From NCBI GenBank assembly GCA_046351595.1, contig JAXLYE010000001.1, forward strand, positions 1,054,001 through 1,118,000: a stretch of DNA of 64,000 bases, written 5' to 3'. Shown here piece by piece: positions 50,183-59,170 of the stretch. Source of the stretch: JAXLYE01 sp046351595 (lineage in GTDB: Bacteria > Myxococcota_A > Polyangia > Palsa-1104 > JAEUJZ01). The notes under the pieces are model-generated. The model saw only the letters and a list, made by a program, of their open reading frames with translations. It was not told the origin of the DNA and searched no databases. How positions within the stretch are numbered: position 1 is the first letter of the stretch; each line of letters starts with the position of its first letter. The translations under genes and the position numbers were made by a program.

Positions 50183-50226
50183 CTCATCGAGCTTGGCTCG
50201 ATGAGGGGGCACGGGAAAGTGCCCCC
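50183..50226 (-). terminator. Double hairpin after the AraC-family gene
   Basis: GGGGGCAC/GTGCCCCC (50205-50226) and CTCATCGAG/CTCGATGAG (50183-50205) are two perfect adjacent stems, 19 bases after the regulator's stop on the minus strand. No T-run, but the paired strong stems suggest a transcript end or an RNA-protecting structure. Confidence 0.6.
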
Positions 50227-50244
50227 CTGTATGAGAAGACGCTG

Positions 50245-51270
50245 CTACGCCGGGTCGCGGAGCCGGCTCTTTCGATACTCGCCCGGCGTCTGGCCGGTCC
50301 AGCGCTTGAACGCGCGGTGGAAGGTGCTGACCTCGGAGAAGCCGAGCAGGAAAGCGACCTCCGAGACGGACTCGCCGGGCTCGTCCAGGTAGCGGCGCGC
50401 CAGCTCGACGCGCAGCTCGACGAGCAGCGACTGCAGCGATCGGCCCTCGGCGTGCAGGCGGCGCTGCAGGCTGCGCGGGCTCATGTGCAGGCGCTGCGCG
50501 ACCCGCGTCAGCGACGGCTCGCCGCGGGTGAGCTCGCCGGCCAGGCAGCCGCGCACGCGGTCGAGGAAGGACTCGCTCTGCGGCAGGCGGGCGATCAGGT
50601 CCTGCAGGTGGCGATCGAGCACCGCGGCCAGCGCCGGCTCGGCCTCGCGCTGCGGCAGCTGCAGCAGGCTGCTGTCGAAGACCAGCTCGTCGGCGGGCTG
50701 CTCGAAGCGCAGCGCCGGCCCGAAGGCCCGCACGAGCTCGCCGAGCTGCGGCGGCGCCGGGTGGGCGAAGCGGACCTCGCGCGGCACGAAGTCGACGCCG
50801 CTGCCCAGCCGCCCGGCCTGGAGCAGCATGCCGAGCAGGAACTCGACCTGGTGGCGCGACAGCGGCTCGCCGTCGAGCCGCCGCTGGTTGCGCAGCCGCG
50901 CGGCGCCGCCCTGGCCGGCGCTGTCGACGGTGAGCTCGAGGCGGGCGTCCTGCACCAGCACGCGCAGGTAGCGCACGATGCGCTGGTAGGCCTCGCCGAC
51001 GGTGGCGCTGCTGCGCACGGCGAAGCCCAGGCCGCCGAAGTCGCCGGCCTGCGCGCGCTCGGACAGGTGCAGCCCGAAGTGCTCGTCGCGGCTCAGGCGC
51101 GCCGCCGCCTGCCACAGCAGCCGCTCGCAGCGATGCGAAACGCGCCCGTCGGGATCCGCGAGCTGCTCGGCCGAGAGCCCGGCGGCGTCGAGCAGATCGT
51201 CAAGCGGCACGCCGGCGGACTGGGCGCCGAGCGCCACCATGCGCAGGACCTTGACCGAGACGGTGGTCAT
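50245..51270 (-). CDS. AraC-family transcriptional regulator (OruR/ArgR-like layout)
   Basis: 341 residues. Residues ~1-200 match the arabinose-binding-like N-terminal domain seen in the OruR/ArgR group (MVALGAQSAGVPLDDLLDAAGL near the start, then HFGLHLSERAQAGDFGGLGF). The C-terminal ~100 residues carry two helix-turn-helix units: SLTRVAQRLHMSPRSLQRRL and VSEVAFLLGFSEVSTFHRAFKRWTG followed by P-x-x-Y-R. The DNA-binding signature is intact. It is divergent from the Coq4 gene, which is a possible target. Effector unknown. Confidence 0.9.
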   Translation of the reverse strand: MTTVSVKVLRMVALGAQSAGVPLDDLLDAAGLSAEQLADPDGRVSHRCERLLWQAAARLSRDEHFGLHLSERAQAGDFGGLGFAVRSSATVGEAYQRIVRYLRVLVQDARLELTVDSAGQGGAARLRNQRRLDGEPLSRHQVEFLLGMLLQAGRLGSGVDFVPREVRFAHPAPPQLGELVRAFGPALRFEQPADELVFDSSLLQLPQREAEPALAAVLDRHLQDLIARLPQSESFLDRVRGCLAGELTRGEPSLTRVAQRLHMSPRSLQRRLHAEGRSLQSLLVELRVELARRYLDEPGESVSEVAFLLGFSEVSTFHRAFKRWTGQTPGEYRKSRLRDPA

Positions 51271-51461
51271 CTTCTACCGGGGCGCCTTCCCGCGCGCTCT
51301 GGGAACCGAGGGGCCCTCACCGCGCCTCCCCAGATCTTTCGGCTGGCGCGCTCGGCCAAGCCTTCTGGCGCGGCCGGCCAATGCCCGCGCGCCCGTCGCT
51401 GGCTAGCCTGATAACAGGTAAGGCGGGCGCGACCCAGCAAGGCCCGCAAGGAGACAACGCC

Positions 51462-52196
51462 ATGCGCACCCTCAGCAAGCACGTCGACTACCTCAAGGCT
51501 CTCAAAGGGTTTGTCTCGATCCTGCGCGATCCGGACGACACGCCGTCGATCTTTGACATCACCAACGGCCTGCGCAACACCGCCGCGTTCCAGCGCATGC
51601 TGGCGACGATGCGCCGCGATCCGGAGTGCGCGCGCCAGATCGCCGAGCGCTACCAGGGACCGCCGCCGGATCTCGAGGTGCTCGCCAGGCTGCCCGAGGG
51701 CACGCTGGGGCGCTGCTTCGCCGAGCGCATGCTCGCCCAGGGGCTGAAAGTCGTCTTCTACCCCGAGTTCCCGGTCGTCGACGACCTGAGCTACATCGAG
51801 ATGCGGCTGCGCAGCACGCACGACGTCTGGCACACGGTCACCGGCTTCGGCATCACGCCGGCCGGCGAGCTCGGGCTGCAGGCGTTCATGCTGGCGCAGC
51901 TGGACGCGCCGCTGCCGGCGGCGCTGATCGGCGGGGGGCTCTTGCGCAGCCTGATCGGCGAGCCGCCGCCGGGCCTGGAGACGCGCACGATCCTGGCCGA
52001 GGTCGCGCGCGGCTTCGAGCTGGGGCTGGCGGCGCGGCCGCTGTTCGCGCAGAAGTGGGAAACTGGGTGGGACCGCCCGCTTATCGAGTGGCAGCGCCAG
52101 CTCGGGCTGCCCGTCAGCGGTGGCGACCCGGCGGCGGCCCGCGCGGGCTCTCGAGCCGCGGCCCCGGCCCCCGCGCCCGCCCGCGCCCATGCATGA
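51462..52196 (+). CDS. Coq4-family protein
   Basis: 244 residues. ATG 51462 follows AAGGAGA. The Coq4 metal motif is intact: YIEMRLRSTHDVWHTVTGF contains the HDxxH pair that binds zinc in the family. GELGLQAFMLAQL and WDRPLIEWQRQL are further family features. Coq4 organises ubiquinone biosynthesis in eukaryotes and acts in C1 decarboxylation/hydroxylation; many bacterial members are uncharacterised. The Ala/Pro tail is extra. The adjacent AraC regulator is divergent. No other quinone gene is nearby. Confidence 0.85.
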   Translation: MRTLSKHVDYLKALKGFVSILRDPDDTPSIFDITNGLRNTAAFQRMLATMRRDPECARQIAERYQGPPPDLEVLARLPEGTLGRCFAERMLAQGLKVVFYPEFPVVDDLSYIEMRLRSTHDVWHTVTGFGITPAGELGLQAFMLAQLDAPLPAALIGGGLLRSLIGEPPPGLETRTILAEVARGFELGLAARPLFAQKWETGWDRPLIEWQRQLGLPVSGGDPAAARAGSRAAAPAPAPARAHA

Positions 52197-52235
52197 GGAT
52201 TGACAAGGCCGCCGTGGCGGGCGGACAAAGGGCGC

Positions 52236-52592
52236 ATGCGCACCGTCAACAAGCCGTGGGGCCACGAGCTGATCTGGGCCGAGACCCCGCGCTACGTCGG
52301 CAAGATCCTGCACATCAAAAAGGGCGAGCAGCTGTCGCTGCAGTACCACCGTCAGAAGGACGAGACGGTGATGGTGCTGAGCGGGCGCATGCGCTTCGAG
52401 CACTTCGAAGAGGGGCAGGAGCCGCAGTTCACCGATCTCGGGCCGCGCGAGCCCTTCCACGTCCACCCCGGGCTGCGCCACCGCATGATCGCGCTGGAGG
52501 ACACCGACGTGGTCGAGGTCTCGACGACCGAGCTCGATGACGTGGTGCGCCTGGAGGATCGCTACGGCCGCAAGGGCACGAGCGCGCCCTAG
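52236..52592 (+). CDS. Single-domain cupin, mannose-6-phosphate isomerase type
   Basis: 118 residues. KPWGHELIWAETPRYVGKILHIKKGEQLSLQYHRQKDE is the start of the type II phosphomannose isomerase cupin, with the metal ligands His (YH) and Glu, and GLRHRM/H-P-G for the second motif. The usual partner nucleotidyltransferase domain of ManC-type enzymes is absent, so it is a stand-alone cupin that may isomerise or bind a sugar phosphate. It follows Coq4 by 39 bases with a weak ribosome site. Confidence 0.82.
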   Translation: MRTVNKPWGHELIWAETPRYVGKILHIKKGEQLSLQYHRQKDETVMVLSGRMRFEHFEEGQEPQFTDLGPREPFHVHPGLRHRMIALEDTDVVEVSTTELDDVVRLEDRYGRKGTSAP

Positions 52593-52625
52593 CAGGAGTA
52601 CGAGGACCTCGCGCCGCGCCGAGGC

Positions 52626-54065
52626 TCAGGTGGTCTTGGCCTTGGCCGGCGGGCGCCAGCCCTTGAGCGGACCGGGCTTGCGCCGGACGCCGTAGTGGCC
52701 GCCGACGAACTTGCACTGCAGGACGTAGAGCGCCGAGGACAGGCGGTTGAGCGCCAGCTTCAGGTCGGTGCGCTCGCCGCCGTCGCCGGGGTCGGTGGCG
52801 CTGGGCACCGGGAAGGCCTGGTAGCACGCGAGCTCGGCCTCGCGCGCGCCGGCCCGGCACAGGTACAGCCGCGCCACCACCTCGCCCTGGTGGATCGAGG
52901 GGTACATGAACGGCACGCCGTACAGCTCGTAGGTGCGGTGCGAGGCCCGCTGCAGCTCGTCGGGCCCCATGCCGCCGATCTGCCAGGGCGCAAGCGGCGT
53001 GTCCATGACCTCGGCGCCGACGATCTGCCGGCACAGCGCCATCGCGTCCTCGAGGTCGCCGACCAGGCCCGAGGCGCCCTCGTCGTCGGCGACGCGCTGC
53101 GCGTCGAGGATCAGCCCCTGCAGCACGTCGAGCTTGCCGCGCAGCACCATGCGCGGGTGGCCCTTGTCGACCAGCGACTCGTCGTCGCGCAGGTGGGTCA
53201 TGTGATCGGGCTTCTTGGGCAGCCGCTCGGCGGTCGCGAGCACGCGGAAGCGACCTTCACCCGGCCCTGGGGGGCGCGCCGGGGCGCTGCCGAGCCGCTC
53301 GCCGCTGCCGCGCGCCGAGCGGGCCTGCGCGAGCGGCTGCTTGGCGACGTCGAGCACCGCCGCCGCGAACGCCTCGGCCGCGGCCTCGCACGAGGGCAGA
53401 TCGCCGCCCAGGTAGGCGCCGGCGAAGTTGGTCTCGGTCGGCGGCCCGAAGAACCTGAGCAGCTCGACGCCGCCGACCTTGAGCGCCGCGTCGATGCCGA
53501 TCATCGCCTCGAGCGGCGGCGCGATGAGGTAGGCCATCGGCGCGCCGGGCTCGAGGCCGGCGAGCTTCGACAGGTAGCGGCCGGTGGCGCGCACGACGTG
53601 CGGGAAGAAGGCGAGCTCGGAGCGCGCGTCGGCGGCGTAGAACCACGCCTCTTCCTCGAGGCAGCGCAGGCAGGCGGCGAGCGCCTCGTGGACCTCGTCG
53701 ACGTCGTGGCTGGCGTAGCAGCCGATGACCTCGCCCGACAGCGGGCCCGAGGCGTGCGCCGAGCCGGCGTAGAAGCTCTTGGCGTAGACCACGTCGACGG
53801 CCGCGGCCTTGGTGCCCTCGTCGAGCGCGACGTAGAGCGCGTCATCGCTGGTGCAGGTGATGAAGCCGGCGGCGGTGTGCCCTTCGGACAGCCCGAGCGA
53901 GGCGGCGAGCGGCGGCGCCACGTCGGCGATCGTGCGGACCGCGAGCACGCGCGGCTTGATCGGCACGAGTTGGAAGCGCGCCGCGGGCGTGCTCGGCGCG
54001 GGCGGCCGGCTGTGCGTCGCGGCTCGGGCGACCGCGGCTTTCTGGGGGGCCGGTGCGCGCGCCAT
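52626..54065 (-). CDS. eutL/eutT: EutL-EutT fusion: microcompartment shell protein plus cobalamin adenosyltransferase-like domain
   Basis: 479 residues. Residues ~31-245 match the tandem-BMC shell protein EutL along its whole length: DDALYVALDEGTKAAAVDVV, SFYAGSAHASGPLSGEVIGC, MAYLIAPPLEAMIGIDAALK and GPPTETNFAGAYLGGDLPSC. After a Pro/Gly-rich linker (~246-272), residues ~272-465 match the ethanolamine-type cobalamin adenosyltransferase EutT: KKPDHMTHL (284-292), HPRMVLRGKLDVLQGLI, ELQRASHRTYEL and LNRLSSALYVL. The Cys-rich metal site before KKPDTLTHL in enterobacterial EutT (CCxxC) is missing, as in some other EutT proteins. I know of no described EutL-EutT fusion. It lies 23 bases after eutC and is probably co-transcribed. 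The fusion would place cofactor making at the shell (inference). Confidence 0.85.
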   Translation of the reverse strand: MARAPAPQKAAVARAATHSRPPAPSTPAARFQLVPIKPRVLAVRTIADVAPPLAASLGLSEGHTAAGFITCTSDDALYVALDEGTKAAAVDVVYAKSFYAGSAHASGPLSGEVIGCYASHDVDEVHEALAACLRCLEEEAWFYAADARSELAFFPHVVRATGRYLSKLAGLEPGAPMAYLIAPPLEAMIGIDAALKVGGVELLRFFGPPTETNFAGAYLGGDLPSCEAAAEAFAAAVLDVAKQPLAQARSARGSGERLGSAPARPPGPGEGRFRVLATAERLPKKPDHMTHLRDDESLVDKGHPRMVLRGKLDVLQGLILDAQRVADDEGASGLVGDLEDAMALCRQIVGAEVMDTPLAPWQIGGMGPDELQRASHRTYELYGVPFMYPSIHQGEVVARLYLCRAGAREAELACYQAFPVPSATDPGDGGERTDLKLALNRLSSALYVLQCKFVGGHYGVRRKPGPLKGWRPPAKAKTT

Positions 54066-54088
54066 GCCTCGCCTCGCCTTGGCCTGGC

Positions 54089-54949
54089 CTAGCCCAGGAC
54101 CACGCCGGACTTCTTGTCGCGCAGCACGCGCACGATCGCCTCGGCGATCTGCACCGCGGCCTGCGCCGGCGGGAAGCCGCGCGGGTTGATGTTCGAGATG
54201 ACCTCGCGGTCGGCGTCGGTAGCGCCGGTGGCCGGGCGGTAGATGTAGTACGCCGACAGCGAGTCCGCGAAGCCGAGGCCGGGCCGCTCGCCGCAGATGA
54301 ACAGGCAGGCCTCGCACTCGATCAGGCGCGCGACCTCGTCCATCACCTTCACGCGCGAGAGGTGGATGTAAAGGGGCGGGTTTACGCGCACGCCGCGCGC
54401 GCCGAGCTCGGACAAGAGCGCCGCGTGCAGGGCCTCGAGGTTGGTGTTGATCGCCTCGGCGGACAGGCCGTCGCCGTAGATGATCTGCAGCTGCGCGCCG
54501 CGCGGCAGCTTGCTCTGCACGGTCTGGCGCGCCTCGTCGGACAGCGCCCGCCCGGCGTCGGGGCGCTGCAAAAAGTGGCGCTTGTCGCTGGCGCGGCTGC
54601 GCACCTCGACGAAGCCCAGGCGCGCGAGCAGCTCGGGCTTGACCTCGGAGAGCACCGCCTCCTTGGCGGCGGCGTGATCGGTGCGGAAGCGCAAGAGCGT
54701 CGCGGTCGTATAGCGCACGCCGACCCGGCCGACGGCGATGCGCGCCGGCGTCGAGGCGATGAGCTGCCGCAGCACGCCCGGGCTGTGCGGGTCCTTGAGC
54801 ACGCTCGGCTTGAGCAGGACCTCTTCACCGCCCGGGCCCGTCGGGATCACCGCCGGCGAGCGGTGCTCGGCCTGGCCGCGCGGGTCGCCCGCCTTCTGCA
54901 GGGCGGCGCGCACCATGGACTCGATTGCGCTGCGGTCGATCGTCGACAT
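54089..54949 (-). CDS. eutC: Ethanolamine ammonia-lyase small subunit EutC
   Basis: 286 residues, near the family length of ~295. Signature stretches are present: TPARIAVGRVGVRYTTATLL, FRTDHAAAKEAVLSEV, IIYGDGLSAEAINTNL, VMDEVARLIECEACLFICGE and GLGFADSLSAYYIYRP. With EutB it forms the adenosylcobalamin-dependent enzyme that cleaves ethanolamine to acetaldehyde and ammonia. No eutB lies on either side, which is unusual because eutB normally precedes eutC. The start follows a TATAAG box by seven bases with no ribosome site. Confidence 0.93.
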   Translation of the reverse strand: MSTIDRSAIESMVRAALQKAGDPRGQAEHRSPAVIPTGPGGEEVLLKPSVLKDPHSPGVLRQLIASTPARIAVGRVGVRYTTATLLRFRTDHAAAKEAVLSEVKPELLARLGFVEVRSRASDKRHFLQRPDAGRALSDEARQTVQSKLPRGAQLQIIYGDGLSAEAINTNLEALHAALLSELGARGVRVNPPLYIHLSRVKVMDEVARLIECEACLFICGERPGLGFADSLSAYYIYRPATGATDADREVISNINPRGFPPAQAAVQIAEAIVRVLRDKKSGVVLG

Positions 54950-54956
54950 CCGCGGC

Positions 54957-54962
54957 CTTATA
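54957..54962 (-). promoter_or_regulatory. -10 box of eutC, probably leaderless
   Basis: TATAAG on the minus strand, seven bases before ATG 54949. No -35 recognised. Confidence 0.5.
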
Positions 54963-55124
54963 ACACGACCGCGGAGCGAGCCAGAAGCCGCGTGTAGCAG
55001 AGACGGCCGTTCACCGCGGCGCACGCGGCTCAGCGACGGGAACCAGGCGGAAAATTCCGTCCCGCTTGCTTGACGACCGCGCCGGCCCCACGGGAGATTC
55101 CGCGCCGAGGAGGAACCCCCATCC

Positions 55125-55547
55125 ATGTCCGACATCCCAGCCAGCCCGGTCATTCCCTATCTGTCGCTCAGCGACGCCACGGCGGCGATCGCGTTCTACA
55201 AGCGCGCCTTCTCGGCCGAGGTCGCCGAGCACCACATGGCCGACGACGGCAAGCGCGTGATGCACGCGACGCTGCTCATCAACGGCGGCGTCGTCATGCT
55301 CGCGGACGAGTTCCCCGAGTTCAGCGGCGGCAAGCCCGAGAACCCGGCGGCGCTCGGCGGCACCGGCGTCACCATCCAGCTCGCGCTCAAGGACGCGGAC
55401 GCGCTGTGGCAGCAGGCGGTCGAGGCGGGCGCCAAGGTGGTGATGCCGCTGGCCGATCAGTTCTGGGGCGATCGCTACGGCATCCTCTCGGACCCGTTCG
55501 GCCACCGCTGGGCCCTGTTCGCGCACAAGCCCAAGCCGCAGGCCTAG
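55125..55547 (+). CDS. VOC-superfamily (PhnB/glyoxalase-like) protein
   Basis: 140 residues. Layout of the PhnB group: PYLSLSDATAAIAFYKRAF at the start, HATLLINGGVVMLADE, TIQLALKDADALWQQAVEAGA and the closing GDRYGILSDPFGHRWALF. Two beta-alpha-beta-beta-beta units form a metal site, but members range from enzymes to binding proteins, so the substrate is unknown. ATG 55125 follows GGAGGAA. Divergent from eutC. Confidence 0.88.
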   Translation: MSDIPASPVIPYLSLSDATAAIAFYKRAFSAEVAEHHMADDGKRVMHATLLINGGVVMLADEFPEFSGGKPENPAALGGTGVTIQLALKDADALWQQAVEAGAKVVMPLADQFWGDRYGILSDPFGHRWALFAHKPKPQA

Positions 55548-55578
55548 CACGCCCCTGGCCGCCGGGCGCGGTCCGCGG

Positions 55579-57399
<1,821 letters not shown>

Positions 57400-57671
57400 G
57401 GGAGAACCTCTCGATAGCGCGCCTGTCCCGTCGGAGATGGCGGGCGGGCCGCGACGCCGGGCAAGGTACTGAGGAAGGGCCGGGCTGTAAAGAAGCTGCC
57501 GGTGCTGGGCGCGGCGGGCCGGGGGCGCGGCCGGACGTTGGCGCGGACGCGGGCGACGGCGGCGGGAGCGGCGGCGGGCGGCTCCCGCCGCGGTGTCAGC
57601 GACGGGAGGCGAGCCCCGCCAGGAGGCGGGCGGCGGGCCGGCGGGAGGAGCTGATCAGCAGCGGCTGCCGA

Positions 57672-58760
57672 TCAGTTGCGGGGCGGCTTGACCTCTTGCA
57701 CGCGGGTGACCAGGAGGCCCCTGTTCCGCAGCGTCGGATCGTCGCGGCAGGACTTGAACGCGTCGATCTTGCCGTCGCCGTCGCAGTCCGGCCAGCGCCA
57801 GCGGATGAGCAGCTCCGGGTGCCGCGGCTCGCTCAGGCACAGCGCGCCCTGCGGCGTCCACCGCGCCTCGATGTCCCAGTCGGTCTCGGGCACGTTGATC
57901 GGCGGCAGCAGGTAGTCGTAAAGGTCGATCTTCGTACCGTTGGTCGTGTACGGCGTGCCGTTGCCGCAGTAGTCCGCGCGCATCATGCGCGTGCAGGCCT
58001 GGTGGTGATCACGCAGGCTGACCTCGCCGCACGACAGGCCCCTGTTGGTCACCGTGCACTGCGTCTCCTTGGCCCACGGCCGGTAGCCCAGCGCCGTGCA
58101 CTTGCCCAGCGGGAAGTCGCGGCAGCCCCAGGTGTAGCCGTTGGGGTCGTCCAGGTGCTCGCCGGTCTTGGAGTCCCAGACGCCGGCCAGCGGAATCGCG
58201 TTGTCCGGATTGCCCTTCTCGTCCGTACAGAGCGTGGTCCAGGGCGCGGTCGGGGTCGCGTCCGGCCTGGCGACGACGCGGTACAGCCACACGTCCTGGC
58301 TCTTGGCGGTCGGGTCGAGCCGCACGTCTTCGATCCGCAGCGTGATGGCGGTCTTGCTGCCGTTCTTGTCCAGCATGTCGTAGTGCAAAAGCGCCCCGAT
58401 CAGCTGCGTTCCCGAGAGCTTCCTCCTGCCATCGGACACGCTGAGCTGGCTGCCGCTCAGCGATAGCGTCTGGCCGCGGAAATTCGCGGAAGCGATCTCC
58501 ACCGAGTTCAGCGACAGCGAGTTCAGCGACAGCGAGTTCAGCGACAGCGCATTCAGCGATAGCGCATTCAGCGATAGCGCATTCAGCGATAGCGCATTCA
58601 GCGACAGCGCATTCAGCGACAACGCATTCAGCGATAATGCGTTGGGGATCACCTCAGCCCGGGGCATCGAGGCGACATCATCCGACGTCGTGCCATCTTT
58701 GCACCCACCCAGGGCGGCGATTGAGAAGACCCAGGGGCCCAGTTTTCTGAGAAGAGACAT
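57672..58760 (-). CDS. Putative lipoprotein with NALSL repeats and ADYC domain
   Basis: 362 residues. ATG 58760 follows AAGGAAA. The signal ends AALGGC (Cys20). Residues 40-84 are nine pentapeptides (seven NALSL, two NSLSL), coded by a near-perfect 15-base tandem repeat. Myxobacterial lipoproteins often have such N-terminal repeats. The rest (~90-362) has many Cys and the ADYC-family signature TRMMRADYCGNGTPYTTNGT. A further CDGDGKIDAFKSC (~340) looks like a calcium loop. Repeats of this type may form a spacer or beta-solenoid that lifts the domain off the membrane. Domain function is unknown. Confidence 0.85.
   Translation of the reverse strand: MSLLRKLGPWVFSIAALGGCKDGTTSDDVASMPRAEVIPNALSLNALSLNALSLNALSLNALSLNALSLNALSLNSLSLNSLSLNSVEIASANFRGQTLSLSGSQLSVSDGRRKLSGTQLIGALLHYDMLDKNGSKTAITLRIEDVRLDPTAKSQDVWLYRVVARPDATPTAPWTTLCTDEKGNPDNAIPLAGVWDSKTGEHLDDPNGYTWGCRDFPLGKCTALGYRPWAKETQCTVTNRGLSCGEVSLRDHHQACTRMMRADYCGNGTPYTTNGTKIDLYDYLLPPINVPETDWDIEARWTPQGALCLSEPRHPELLIRWRWPDCDGDGKIDAFKSCRDDPTLRNRGLLVTRVQEVKPPRN
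58509..58643 (-). repeat. 15-base coding repeat (NALSL pentapeptides)
   Basis: Nine in-frame units with a few silent or Ala/Ser changes. In-frame expansion or contraction could change spacer length. Confidence 0.9.
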
Positions 58761-58827
58761 AGTGTTTCCTTTCCCCTCAGCAGGCCAATAAGACCTACAC
58801 AGGTTCATTGGTCTGGTGCCACTACGG

Positions 58828-58860
58828 CAGATGCACGACCAGATGCATGACCAGATTCAT
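58828..58860. repeat. 12-base tandem repeat near the ADYC promoter
   Basis: CAGATGCACGAC, CAGATGCATGAC and CAGATTCAT follow each other, starting ~70 bases upstream of the start codon. The period is close to one helical turn, as for cooperative binding sites. Confidence 0.6.
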
Positions 58861-58910
58861 ATTTAGCGTCCATTCTGCCGTGGGAACCCCCCTGCCACAA
58901 TCCTCATGAA

Positions 58911-58945
58911 TCACGAAACGTATTATCTATTGAACTGTTTCGTGA
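58911..58945. promoter_or_regulatory. Inverted repeat, likely operator
   Basis: TCACGAAAC (58911-58919) and GTTTCGTGA (58937-58945) are perfect inverted arms separated by 17 AT-rich bases. Confidence 0.5.
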
Positions 58946-58947
58946 AT

Positions 58948-58990
58948 TTCCCGATCGCGGGCGCGGAATGGGCGAAATCGTTCCCGATCG
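58948..58990. repeat. Direct repeat TTCCCGATCG
   Basis: Two identical 10-base copies at 58948-58957 and 58981-58990, 33 bases apart (about three helical turns), next to the inverted repeat. Confidence 0.5.
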
Positions 58991-59170
58991 GGATATCGAC
59001 GTGAATCTAAACGAGCAACATTGCAGCAGAAGCCGCAGGAACGCAGCAGGAATGATTAATTAGGCGACTGTCGCAGGCGCGAGGGAGGGAGGCGGACCGC
59101 CGCGGCGGCGCCCGGCGCAGGCTCCGGGCAGGCGGGCAGAGCGCACGCCGGCGGCGCGGCGCGCAGGTGG

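Larger units (their letters stand above)
58761..59170. other. AT-rich regulatory region upstream of the ADYC lipoprotein
   Basis: 410 bases without a gene, clearly more AT-rich than the surroundings. It contains three 12-base repeats, an inverted repeat and a direct repeat (listed separately), suggesting dense regulation. Confidence 0.6.

Noticed and set aside
57400..57671. Possible TPP riboswitch upstream of thiC
   Set aside because: The conserved CUGAGA and CUGAUCUGG...GCCAGCG elements are not present on the minus strand in this gap. A covariance-model scan would settle it.
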